Below, piece after piece: positions 16,596-22,957 of a DNA stretch of 27,587 nucleotides. Origin of the DNA: JAVKFF01 sp040226215 (lineage in GTDB: Bacteria; Pseudomonadota; Alphaproteobacteria; DSM-16000; Inquilinaceae); NCBI GenBank assembly GCA_040226215.1, contig JAVKFF010000179.1:1-27587 (forward strand), in the 5' to 3' direction. How positions within the stretch are numbered: position 1 is the first letter of the stretch; the number at the start of each line of letters is the position of its first letter. The position numbers and the translations under genes are program-made. Under the pieces are notes generated by a model. That model had not been told where the DNA came from. It searched no databases and saw nothing but the letters and a program-made list of their open reading frames with translations.

Positions 16596-16619
16596 AATTG
16601 GGCATGGGGATGCCCGATT
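16596..16619 (+). promoter_or_regulatory. Leader hairpin upstream of the cupin-4 oxygenase
   Basis: AATTGGGCAT and ATGCCCGATT pair over 10 bp (one G-T wobble) with a GGGG loop. The hairpin ends 18 bases before the start codon, directly before the purine-rich GGGGAGAGGGG Shine-Dalgarno. It is well placed to influence translation or transcript stability. Confidence 0.5.
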
Positions 16620-16637
16620 ATGGGGAGAGGGGAAAAA

Positions 16638-17867
16638 ATGACCGCTGCGATGCGGGCGGAGTCGGGTCGCTTCGATCCGATCGATCCGGAACGTCTGCGC
16701 CTGGCCAGCCTGCTCGCGCCGGTGGATCAGGCGCATTTCTTCGAGAAATACTGGGAGAAGGACATCCTGGTGGTCACGCGCGACCGGCCGGACTACCTGG
16801 CGCGCTGCCTGACGCTGGACGAGATCGACCAGGTGATCACCACCCAGACGCTGCATAACGACGCCCTCAGCCTGGTCGACGCCAAGCGCGAGATCAAGGC
16901 GGAGGAGTACTGCTTCCCGAGCGGCATGGTCGATCCGGCCCGGCTCTACGGCTTCTTCCACGACGGCGCCACGATCATCCTGCCGCAGCTCCACCTGCGC
17001 GTCGCCAGCCTGGCCGATATCACCCGCGCCATGGAGGCGGAGCTCGGCCACCGCTTCCAGACCAATGTCTATTTCACACCGCCCGGGCAGAGCCAGGGCT
17101 TCCGACCGCATTTCGACAATCACGATGTCTTCGTGCTGCAGGTCGCGGGCTCCAAATCCTGGAAGATCTACGACACGCCCATCCCGCTGCCCGACCGCCA
17201 CATCGACTTCAACCCCGAGACCTATCGGCTGGCGCCGGTGACCCGCGAGTTCACCCTGCATGCCGGCGACGTCGCCTACGTGCCGCGCGGCGTGGTGCAC
17301 GACGCCGTGTCGACCGACGAGATGTCGCTGCACATCACGCTGGGCGCCCTCGTGCGCACCTGGGCGGACGCCTTCAGGACGGCGATCGACGCCATCAATC
17401 TGAACACGCCGGCCTTCCGCGAGGCCCTGCCGCCGGGCTTCCATCGGCCCGGGACGGACCGTGCGGCCGCGAGGCTCAAGGCCAAGGCGCTGCTCGAGTT
17501 GTTCGTCGAGGGCTTCAATGCCGACGCCCTGCTTGGCGACTTCGCGCAGGAACTGGTGGAGTCGCGCCACGGCCTGCTGCGCGGCCAGCTCCAGCAGGTG
17601 CAGCGTCTCGACGACATCGGGCCGGCCAGCCGCGCCGCCGCCCGGCCCAACCTGCTCTACGAAATCTCGCACGACGCCGACGGCGTCAGCCTGTTCTGCT
17701 ACGGCCAGGAGCTGCGCTTCCCGGCCCACGCCGCCGCAACGCTCGAGGCGGCGCTGTCGCCAGGTGACTACGCCGTCGGCGAGTTGCCGGGCGAAGTCGA
17801 CGATCAAGGCAAGGTCGTTCTCGTGCGCCGCCTGGTGCGCGAGGGGTTGGTCCGCCTCAGCGATTGA
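16638..17867 (+). CDS. JmjC/cupin-4 (ROX-like) Fe(II)/2-oxoglutarate protein hydroxylase
   Basis: 409 residues with the architecture of ribosomal-oxygenase-type cupin-4 proteins (PF08007; YcfD/RoxA, NO66, MINA53). The JmjC barrel contains the iron triad: His158-x-Asp160 (FRPHFDNHD) and distal His221 (PRGVVHDA); Lys173 and Lys176 lie in the following GSKSWKIY strand. A helical middle section follows, then a C-terminal winged-helix-like part ending PGEVDDQGKVVLVRRLVREG. Characterised relatives hydroxylate Arg or His side chains in proteins; this substrate is unknown. The ATG at 16638 has a strong GGGGAGAGGGG Shine-Dalgarno; the track start 20 codons upstream has none. The Tat-exported repeat protein follows after 106 bp on the same strand and is the obvious candidate substrate (inference). 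Confidence 0.85.
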   Translation: MTAAMRAESGRFDPIDPERLRLASLLAPVDQAHFFEKYWEKDILVVTRDRPDYLARCLTLDEIDQVITTQTLHNDALSLVDAKREIKAEEYCFPSGMVDPARLYGFFHDGATIILPQLHLRVASLADITRAMEAELGHRFQTNVYFTPPGQSQGFRPHFDNHDVFVLQVAGSKSWKIYDTPIPLPDRHIDFNPETYRLAPVTREFTLHAGDVAYVPRGVVHDAVSTDEMSLHITLGALVRTWADAFRTAIDAINLNTPAFREALPPGFHRPGTDRAAARLKAKALLELFVEGFNADALLGDFAQELVESRHGLLRGQLQQVQRLDDIGPASRAAARPNLLYEISHDADGVSLFCYGQELRFPAHAAATLEAALSPGDYAVGELPGEVDDQGKVVLVRRLVREGLVRLSD

Positions 17868-17884
17868 GGGCGGACCGGCATGCC

Positions 17885-17917
17885 GCCACCGCCGGGCCCT
17901 TGGATGGTCCGGGTGGC
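17885..17917 (+). promoter_or_regulatory. Intercistronic hairpin between oxygenase and repeat protein
   Basis: GCCACC (17885-17890) pairs with GGTGGC (17912-17917), and inside it CGGGCC (17893-17898) pairs with GGTCCG (17906-17911) with one wobble, leaving a 7-base loop. It may stabilise or partly attenuate the transcript between the two genes. It has no T tract. Confidence 0.4.
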
Positions 17918-17973
17918 GCTATCGGGGGGAGCTGGCAGGCCGGCTTCCGATCAGGGAGAGAGGACACGGTGAC

Positions 17974-18429
17974 ATGAGTGACGAGAACAAATCGCAACCG
18001 ACGATCCGGGACGAGGACATCGACCGTCGTCCGGCGATGGGCCGCCGTTCGCTGCTGCGGGGGTCGGTCGCGGTGGCCGGCGTCGGCGTGGCCGCGAGCA
18101 TGGGCCTGGCCAGCACCGCGGCGCACGCCGCAACCGACAGCGACAACGGCTACATCACCGATCCCGGCGGCAGTGGGCGCGGCTATTGCCGCGGCTACAC
18201 CTCGGGCGTGACCGACGGTGATTCCGGCAATTGGGCGGACTATGGCGGCAACGGCCGTGGCGGCTCGGGCCAGCGCATTGGCGGCGTCACCGACCAGGAT
18301 TTCGGCGGCTGGGCCGATCCGGGGGGCGCCGGGCGCGGCTATCCGCGCAACTGGACCAGCGGCTATACCGACCGCGACGGCGGCGGCAACTGCACCGACC
18401 CGGGCGGCAACGGGCGCTTCGGCTTCTAG
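17974..18429 (+). CDS. Tat-exported protein of four 26-residue Asp/Gly repeats; candidate oxygenase substrate
   Basis: 151 residues. Residues 1-52 are a Tat signal: a polar N-region, the twin-arginine box GRRSLLRG (23-30), a hydrophobic stretch and an AHA-A cleavage site near residue 52. The mature part of about 99 residues is four repeats starting at Thr54, Thr80, Thr106 and Thr132, exactly 26 apart. The shared pattern is TDxDxG, then D[PY]GGxGR; the second Asp, the GG and the Arg (69, 95, 121, 148) are kept in all four. Two cysteines (72, 140) occur. No known enzyme domain is present. The DxDxG spacing also resembles calcium-binding repeats. AGAGAGGAC lies upstream of the ATG. It follows the cupin-4 gene and is followed at once by a terminator. 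I do not recognise a named family. Confidence 0.8.
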   Translation: MSDENKSQPTIRDEDIDRRPAMGRRSLLRGSVAVAGVGVAASMGLASTAAHAATDSDNGYITDPGGSGRGYCRGYTSGVTDGDSGNWADYGGNGRGGSGQRIGGVTDQDFGGWADPGGAGRGYPRNWTSGYTDRDGGGNCTDPGGNGRFGF

Positions 18430-18476
18430 GGCAGATTGCGACCGAATGGACCCATTCGGTCGCAAAAAATCTGCCC
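18429..18476 (+). terminator. Strong intrinsic terminator of the cupin/repeat-protein unit
   Basis: GCGACCGAATGG-AC-CCATTCGGTCGC (18438-18463) is a perfect 12-bp stem. It is flanked by GGGCAGATT and AATCTGCCC (18429-18437, 18468-18476), which extend the pairing across a bulge of A's. It begins in the stop codon of the repeat-protein gene. Confidence 0.75.
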
Positions 18477-18488
18477 GATTCTCAATTG

Positions 18489-18534
18489 CCTAGAGCATCT
18501 TGTCTGCGCCCGTTCGGGCGCAGGATGCTCTAGG
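18489..18534. repeat. Long palindromic extragenic element
   Basis: CCTAGAGCATC and GATGCTCTAGG pair perfectly as the outer 11-bp stem. An inner CTGCGCCCG / CGGGCGCAG stem closes on a TT loop, with an unpaired TTGT on one side. The outer TAGAGCATC/GATGCTCTA termini resemble palindromic repeats common between alphaproteobacterial genes. Only this copy was seen in the window. Confidence 0.6.
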
Positions 18535-18575
18535 GGCAGGCAGCTGGCGGACGGCAGTGCCCGCCGCCGGTGACA

Positions 18576-18608
18576 GGCCATCTGTCCCGGGCCATCTGTC
18601 CCGGGCCA
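18576..18608. repeat. Two 14-bp tandem repeats plus a partial copy
   Basis: GGCCATCTGTCCCG occurs at 18576-18589 and 18590-18603 with no mismatch, followed by a partial GGCCA (18604-18608). It lies between the long palindrome and the XpaC-like gene terminator. Confidence 0.85.
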
Positions 18609-18622
18609 GCGATCTCACGAAT

Positions 18623-18657
18623 GGAAACGGCGCGCCATCATAGGCGCGTCGTTTTCC
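18623..18657 (-). terminator. Hairpin terminator downstream of the XpaC-like gene
   Basis: GGAAACGGCGCGCC and GGCGCGTCGTTTTCC pair (one wobble, one bulged T) around an ATCATA loop. It lies about a dozen bases beyond the stop codon of the minus-strand XpaC-like gene, the normal place for an intrinsic terminator. Confidence 0.55.
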
Positions 18658-18669
18658 GTTCCGGGTGGC

Positions 18670-19275
18670 TCAGCGTCCCGTCTTCAGGGATTGCTCGATC
18701 ATCTCCATGCGCACCTCGAGCTCCATGGCGTCGTCGTCCACCATCTTCTCGCGGTAGCCGCGCAGCTTTCGGGTGACCTCGTCCATGGTCCGCGCCACCC
18801 GCTCCAGCAGCTCCGGTTCGGGCGTCCTGACCGCCTCGATCTGCTTCAGGCTCGCCACCATGGTGTCGACATGGGCGAGGTAGCTGGTGAAGGCGCGCTG
18901 CACCCGCGGAAAGTCGTTGGGCTCCGCGCGTACATCGGCGATCAGGTCGCGCGCCACGTCGCTCAGCGTCCGGGCCTGGCGGGAGAGCTGGCCGTGCGGC
19001 AGGTTCAGCGCGGTCTTGCGGATGCGCCGCAGCCGCTCCTCCGCCAGCCGCAGCTCGCGGGACAGCAACTGCGGGTCGACCAGCAGGTTCTTCAGGTCGC
19101 CGAATTCCGCCAGGTCCTTGGGTGGCCGCAGCACCCGGGCGATGGCGATCCAGGCCAGGAAGCCCAGCGGAATGGCCAGCCACCAGGGCAGCACGTCGAC
19201 GATCGGCGCGGCGATGGCGATGGCGAGACAGGCCGTGAGGCCGATCCCATGGCGCTGGCGGGTGAGGAAGGGCAT
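18670..19275 (-). CDS. XpaC-like membrane protein (PF10112 family)
   Basis: 201 residues from the chosen start. Two closely spaced hydrophobic segments (about residues 12-29 and 31-50) are followed by RPPKDL and a long charged helical domain (about 60-200) probably forming coiled coil, with heptad-rich stretches such as SRELRLAEERLRRIRK and the terminal MELEVRMEMIEQSLK. This layout matches the 5-bromo-4-chloroindolyl phosphate hydrolysis (XpaC) family, whose biochemical role is unclear and which often sits beside telA; no telA is seen here. The frame stays open upstream through 15-bp repeats to a TTG at 19482; ATG 19275 is preferred since it leads straight into the membrane segment, but its Shine-Dalgarno is weak, so the start is uncertain. 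Confidence 0.65.
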   Translation of the reverse strand: MPFLTRQRHGIGLTACLAIAIAAPIVDVLPWWLAIPLGFLAWIAIARVLRPPKDLAEFGDLKNLLVDPQLLSRELRLAEERLRRIRKTALNLPHGQLSRQARTLSDVARDLIADVRAEPNDFPRVQRAFTSYLAHVDTMVASLKQIEAVRTPEPELLERVARTMDEVTRKLRGYREKMVDDDAMELEVRMEMIEQSLKTGR

Positions 19276-19290
19276 TTCTGGCGTTGGCGC

Positions 19291-19350
19291 GTTGTCTCGG
19301 GGCGGGTTGTCTCGGGGCGGGTTGTCTTGGGGCGGGTTGTCTTGGGGGCG
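19291..19350. repeat. Four 15-bp tandem repeats
   Basis: GTTGTCTCGGGGCGG is repeated at 19291, 19306, 19321 and 19336; copies 3 and 4 carry a C-to-T change and the last also differs near its end. Because 15 is a multiple of three, the minus-strand frame reads repeated PPRDN/PPQDN in front of the XpaC-like protein. Whether this is translated is uncertain. Confidence 0.9.
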
Positions 19351-19512
19351 GCCCGCGGTGGGATCGGCCTGCGGCGGGTTCGGCTTGAAGCTTGGCGTAC
19401 CCGCGCGACGATGCAAGGCGAAAGTGCGCGCCGGCCGCCGCCGTCCGCGAAACCCGGCATTGTCCCCGCCGCGGTCAGGCAATATCGCAATGAAATAACC
19501 AAGACCCCATCT

Positions 19513-19540
19513 TTGCGGGGTGGCCGGCTGCCGCTATTCT
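19513..19540 (+). promoter_or_regulatory. Candidate leuC promoter
   Basis: TTGCGGG (19513-19519), 13 bases, GCTATTCT (19533-19540) resembles the alphaproteobacterial TTGaCGS / GCTAnAwC arrangement and would give a leader of about 50 bases before leuC. The same spacing is seen before gmd. Judged by eye. Confidence 0.35.
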
Positions 19541-19597
19541 CCCGGCCGCCTGCGGCCCTGGGTGGCCGGGCCTTTGCGCGTAAGGAAAGTGAGAGAG

Positions 19598-21004
19598 ATG
19601 GCGAGCCCTCGGACGCTCTACGACAAGATCTGGGATACCCATTTGGTCGACCGGCAGGATGACGGAACCTGCGTCCTCTACATCGACCGGCATCTTGTGC
19701 ACGAGGTCACCAGTCCGCAGGCCTTCGAGGGGCTCAGGCTGGCCGGGCGCACGGTGCGCCGCCCGGACGCCACGCTGGCGGTGCCCGACCACAACGTGCC
19801 GACATCGGACCGCTCGCAGGGCATCAAGGACGAGGAGAGCCGGATCCAGGTCGAGACGCTGGCGCAGAACTGCGCCGATTTCGGCGTGCCGATCTTCGGC
19901 ATGGACGATCCGCGCCAGGGCATCGTCCACATCATCGGACCGGAACAGGGCTTCACCCAGCCCGGCATGACCATCGTCTGCGGTGACAGCCACACCGCCA
20001 CGCACGGCGCCTTCGGTGCGCTCGCCTTCGGCATCGGCACCTCGGAGGTGGAGCACGTGCTGGCCACCCAGACGCTGATCCAGTCGCGCTCGAAGAACAT
20101 GCGCGTCAGCGTCGACGGCGAGCTGCCGCTGGGCGTCACCGCCAAGGACATGATCCTCGCCATCATCGGCACCATCGGCACCGCCGGCGGCACCGGGCAC
20201 GTCATCGAATATGCCGGCAAGGCCGTGCGCGACCTCTCCATGGAAGGCCGCATGACGGTCTGCAACATGTCGATCGAGGCGGGCGCGCGCGCCGGGCTGA
20301 TCGCCCCGGACGAGACCACCTTCCGCTATATCGAGGGCCGGCCGATGGCGCCCAGGGGCGCGGATTGGGACAAGGCCGTCGCCTACTGGCGCACCCTGCC
20401 GTCGGACGAGGGCGCGCGCTACGACCGCGAGGTCACCCTGGCGGCTGGCGACATCGTCCCGACCGTGACCTGGGGCACCAGCCCGCAGGACGTGATCGCG
20501 GTGACCGGCGCCGTCCCCGATCCGGAGAGCTTCCAGGAGAGCGGCCGGCGCAGCGCGGTCAAGCGCTCGCTCGACTATATGGGTCTGACGCCGGGCCAGC
20601 GGATCACCGACATCGCCGTCGACAAGGTCTTCATCGGCTCGTGCACCAATGGCCGCATCGAGGATCTGCGCGCGGTGGCCGCCATCGCCGAGGGCCGCCG
20701 GGTCGCCGAGGGCATCTACGCCATGGTGGTGCCCGGCTCCGGCCTGGTGAAGGCGCAGGCGGAGAAGGAAGGCCTCGACCGCGTTCTCCGGGAGGCCGGC
20801 TTCGACTGGCGCGAGCCCGGCTGCTCCATGTGCCTGGCGATGAACGCCGACAAGCTGGAACCCGGCGAGCGCTGCGCCTCGACCTCGAACCGCAACTTCG
20901 AGGGCCGCCAGGGCCGCGGCGGCCGCACCCACCTGGTCAGCCCCGCCATGGCCGCCGCCGCCGCCATCCGCGGCCGCCTCGCCGACGTCAGGGAGTTCCT
21001 CTAG
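19598..21004 (+). CDS. leuC: 3-isopropylmalate dehydratase large subunit
   Basis: 468 residues. With LeuD it isomerises 2-isopropylmalate to 3-isopropylmalate in leucine synthesis, using a 4Fe-4S cluster. The cluster ligands are Cys349 (GSCTNGRIEDL), Cys409 and Cys412 (EPGCSMCLAMN). Other signatures are VPDHNVPTSDR (62-72), GDSHTATHGAFGALAFGIGTSEVEHV (129-154) and STSNRNFEGRQGRGGRTHLVSP near the end. Length is typical (about 466-476). The ATG at 19598 follows AAGGA and GAGAG; an upstream in-frame start has no support. LeuD is not adjacent: an antisense membrane-protein gene separates the two. Confidence 0.98.
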   Translation: MASPRTLYDKIWDTHLVDRQDDGTCVLYIDRHLVHEVTSPQAFEGLRLAGRTVRRPDATLAVPDHNVPTSDRSQGIKDEESRIQVETLAQNCADFGVPIFGMDDPRQGIVHIIGPEQGFTQPGMTIVCGDSHTATHGAFGALAFGIGTSEVEHVLATQTLIQSRSKNMRVSVDGELPLGVTAKDMILAIIGTIGTAGGTGHVIEYAGKAVRDLSMEGRMTVCNMSIEAGARAGLIAPDETTFRYIEGRPMAPRGADWDKAVAYWRTLPSDEGARYDREVTLAAGDIVPTVTWGTSPQDVIAVTGAVPDPESFQESGRRSAVKRSLDYMGLTPGQRITDIAVDKVFIGSCTNGRIEDLRAVAAIAEGRRVAEGIYAMVVPGSGLVKAQAEKEGLDRVLREAGFDWREPGCSMCLAMNADKLEPGERCASTSNRNFEGRQGRGGRTHLVSPAMAAAAAIRGRLADVREFL

Positions 21005-21005
21005 G

Positions 21006-21026
21006 GTCCTGACGTGCAGTCAGGGC
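21006..21026. terminator. Hairpin between leuC and a convergent gene
   Basis: CCTGAC and GTCAGG (21008-21013, 21019-21024) pair around a 5-base loop, extended by a G-T and a G-C pair to 21006/21026. It lies just after the leuC stop and before the end of the convergent membrane-protein gene. There is no T tract. Confidence 0.4.
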
Positions 21027-21039
21027 CGCCGCCGCCGCG

Positions 21040-21897
21040 TCACCCCTTGATGTCGGCGCTGGTCTCCGGCGGGATCGCCTTGGCGTCCTCCGGCCGGCGG
21101 TACTGGTCGGCGACCCGGCCGACGAGCACGATCGAGCGTACCAGATCGACTGCCAGGTAGACGCAGACGAACACGATATAGGCGACGAAGGGCCAGAGCA
21201 GAGCCAGCGCGGCGTTCCACAGCACGCCCGTCAGCACCAGGCCGGCCCCGGCGAAGCCCGAGCCGAAGCTGATGATCAGCAGCTCCAGCAGCAGGATCGA
21301 GATGTAGACCACGAACACGCCGAAAGCGACCGGCGTGAAGCGGTAGAACGTCTTCAGGAGGAAGGTGACGATGCCGACCGCCTCCAGCCCGATGGTCGCC
21401 GCGCCGGAGATGTGCACGTTCACCAGCACCGGGTTCAGGGCCACCGCGGCCCCATAGAGCGCCAGCACGGCCACCGCCGCACCGGTCGCCAGCGGGATCA
21501 GCGAGGTGTTCTCGATGGCGTCGACGACGCCGAGGATCGGCGCCACGATGGCGAGGACGATCAGCACCACCGCGACGACCTCGAGGAAGCCGGCCGAGGT
21601 CATCTCGGTGCGGGTGGAATTCAGCAGTCGGTCCACCGAGCCCAGCATCTTGGTGGAGAGGTACTGCAGAACGAGTCCGACCGGCACGGCGACGATGGCA
21701 CCGATGATCAGCGTGGCGCTGCCCATGCGGATGCCGATGACCAGGGTAGTGACCGCGGCGAGCGCGATCAGCACGTAGGCGCCGAACCCGCCGACCAGCA
21801 GCAGCACCGCGTCCAGCTTGCGGATCACCGCGTCGGAGAGGATCGCCTTGACCTTGGACAGCAGCCAGTCGACCAGCTTCACCGTGGGCAGTATCAT
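21040..21897 (-). CDS. Polytopic membrane protein of unknown function
   Basis: 285 residues with about six to seven hydrophobic segments. The first is near residues 28-58 (probably a helical pair), then around 100-125, 133-155, 170-190, 197-220 and 225-262. A short amphipathic N-terminus (ILPTVKLVDWLLSKVK) comes first and a polar tail ends PETSADIKG. No family was recognised and no catalytic motif stands out. The start at 21897 has GGGGGAC about eight bases upstream; the frame stays open far beyond it only because of GC-rich sequence, and that extension is not protein-like. It lies antisense between leuC and leuD, convergent with the former and divergent from the latter. Confidence 0.75.
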   Translation of the reverse strand: MILPTVKLVDWLLSKVKAILSDAVIRKLDAVLLLVGGFGAYVLIALAAVTTLVIGIRMGSATLIIGAIVAVPVGLVLQYLSTKMLGSVDRLLNSTRTEMTSAGFLEVVAVVLIVLAIVAPILGVVDAIENTSLIPLATGAAVAVLALYGAAVALNPVLVNVHISGAATIGLEAVGIVTFLLKTFYRFTPVAFGVFVVYISILLLELLIISFGSGFAGAGLVLTGVLWNAALALLWPFVAYIVFVCVYLAVDLVRSIVLVGRVADQYRRPEDAKAIPPETSADIKG

Positions 21898-22290
21898 CGT
21901 GTCGTCCCCCGTCTCGCTTGGTTGCGCGAGGCGCCGGCACCGCACCGGGGTCGCGCCTGCTCCGCGCGACTCGGGCCGCCGTTGCGCCGATTGGGCAAAA
22001 GACTGCACGCATTCCTCCCGCAATGCGAGTTGTCCGTGCCGCGACCGGCGCCGCATCGCGAACTTTCGTAGGCGGAGCCGTGTCGATCCCCGCCCGCCGG
22101 GGCGGATTGCGCCGGGCCGCCGGGGACAAGTTTCCCCTGGCGGGACGGGCACGGGCGTGGCACCAATGAGCCGCGCCGAGCGCCGCTGGCGATGGTCGGC
22201 CAGCCCCCTGTCGCAAGCCGTTGTCGCAAGCCCTTGTCGCAAGCCCTTGTTGCCAGCCTTTGTCGCAAGCCAGTTCCGGGAAGCCGCCCC
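21898..22290. other. Intergenic region before leuD
   Basis: About 390 bp between the divergent membrane-protein gene and leuD. It contains a hairpin at 22008-22027 (CGCATT / AATGCG), a small open frame from 22167 that runs over the leuD start (see 22167-22313), and the 13-bp repeat array at 22209-22273. No clear promoter was identified. Long ORFs across it lack protein character. Confidence 0.5.
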
Positions 22291-22313
22291 ATGCAGCCTT
22301 TCACCCAGTTGAC
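22167..22313 (+). CDS. Possible short leader ORF overlapping leuD
   Basis: An ATG opens a 48-codon frame that passes through the 13-bp repeats, overlaps the leuD start by about 23 bases in a different frame, and stops at 22311-22313. The predicted peptide is Arg/Ala/Ser-rich with no recognised domain, and not notably rich in leucine. The Shine-Dalgarno is weak. It may be only a chance frame; if translated it would couple to leuD. Confidence 0.15.
22209..22273. repeat. Five 13-bp tandem repeats before leuD
   Basis: Units start at 22209, 22222, 22235, 22248 and 22261 with consensus TGTCGCAAGCCCT. Copies 2 and 3 are identical; copy 4 (TGTTGCCAGCCTT) is the most diverged. The array ends 17 bases before the leuD ATG, so it lies in the leader or promoter. 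Confidence 0.92.
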
Positions 22314-22899
22314 CGCCGTCGCCGCGCCGCTGCCGCTCGTCAATGTCGACACCGACATGATCATCCCCAAGCAGTTCCTGAAGACGATCGAGCGCACCGG
22401 GCTGTCGCGCGGGCTGTTCTACGAGATGCGCTTCGACGAGAAGGGCAACAAGGTCGACTTCGTGCTCGACCAGCCGGCCTACAGGAACGCGCAGATCCTG
22501 GTGGCGGGGGAGAATTTCGGCTGCGGGTCGAGCCGCGAGCACGCGCCCTGGGCTCTGCTCGACTTCGGCATCCGCTGCGTCATCGCGCCCAGCTTTGCCG
22601 ACATCTTCTACAACAACTGCTTCAAGAACGGCATCCTGCCCATCGCCCTGCCGCAGGACGAGGTCGACAAGCTGATGGACGACGCCTCGCGCGGCGCCAA
22701 CGCCACCATCACCGTCGACCTTGAACGCCAGGAAATCCGAGGGCCGGACGGTGGCATGATCTCCTTCGAGATTGACCCGTTCCGCAAGCACTGCCTGCTG
22801 AACGGACTCGACGACATCGGCCTGACCTTGCAAAAGGCCGCCGCCATCGACACCTTCGAGGCCAGTCAACGGGAGACCCAGCCCTGGGCTTGGTCCTGA
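22291..22899 (+). CDS. leuD: 3-isopropylmalate dehydratase small subunit
   Basis: 202 residues, the swivel-domain partner of LeuC. VNVDTDMIIPKQFLKTIERTGL near the N-terminus and GENFGCGSSREHAPWALLDFGIRCVIAPSFADIFYNNCFKNG in the middle are standard LeuD signatures; the GSSREHA loop contacts substrate. The ATG at 22291 gives the usual N-terminus, with GGGAAG about 12 bases upstream; the frame is open further upstream, through the 13-bp repeats, but that part is not conserved-looking. leuB lies 1.4 kb downstream after two unknown membrane genes. Confidence 0.97.
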   Translation: MQPFTQLTAVAAPLPLVNVDTDMIIPKQFLKTIERTGLSRGLFYEMRFDEKGNKVDFVLDQPAYRNAQILVAGENFGCGSSREHAPWALLDFGIRCVIAPSFADIFYNNCFKNGILPIALPQDEVDKLMDDASRGANATITVDLERQEIRGPDGGMISFEIDPFRKHCLLNGLDDIGLTLQKAAAIDTFEASQRETQPWAWS

Positions 22900-22957
22900 A
22901 CCGCGTCTCGGGCGGTCTCTCCCGCACCGCAACTGCCGTCGGGAAGCGCGGGTGTCG

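Larger units (their letters stand above)
19276..19597. other. Intergenic region between the XpaC-like gene and leuC
   Basis: About 320 bp between divergent genes. It contains the 15-bp repeat array (19291-19350), an open frame that may or may not extend the XpaC-like protein at its N-terminus, and, nearest leuC, a promoter-like element at 19513-19540. AAGGA at about 19582-19586 serves leuC. No independent gene is supported. Confidence 0.5.

Noticed and set aside
18133..18426. RTX-type calcium-binding repeats in the Tat-exported protein
   Set aside because: The RTX nonapeptide GGxGxDxLx is not matched: the period is 26 and Arg follows GGxG. General calcium binding is still kept as an alternative.
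18429..18657. Small structured RNA gene formed by the three hairpins
   Set aside because: Each hairpin is explained as a terminator or extragenic palindrome, and no promoter or conserved RNA family was seen.
22209..22273. CRISPR array
   Set aside because: The units are 13 bp, contiguous and without spacers, and no cas gene is present.
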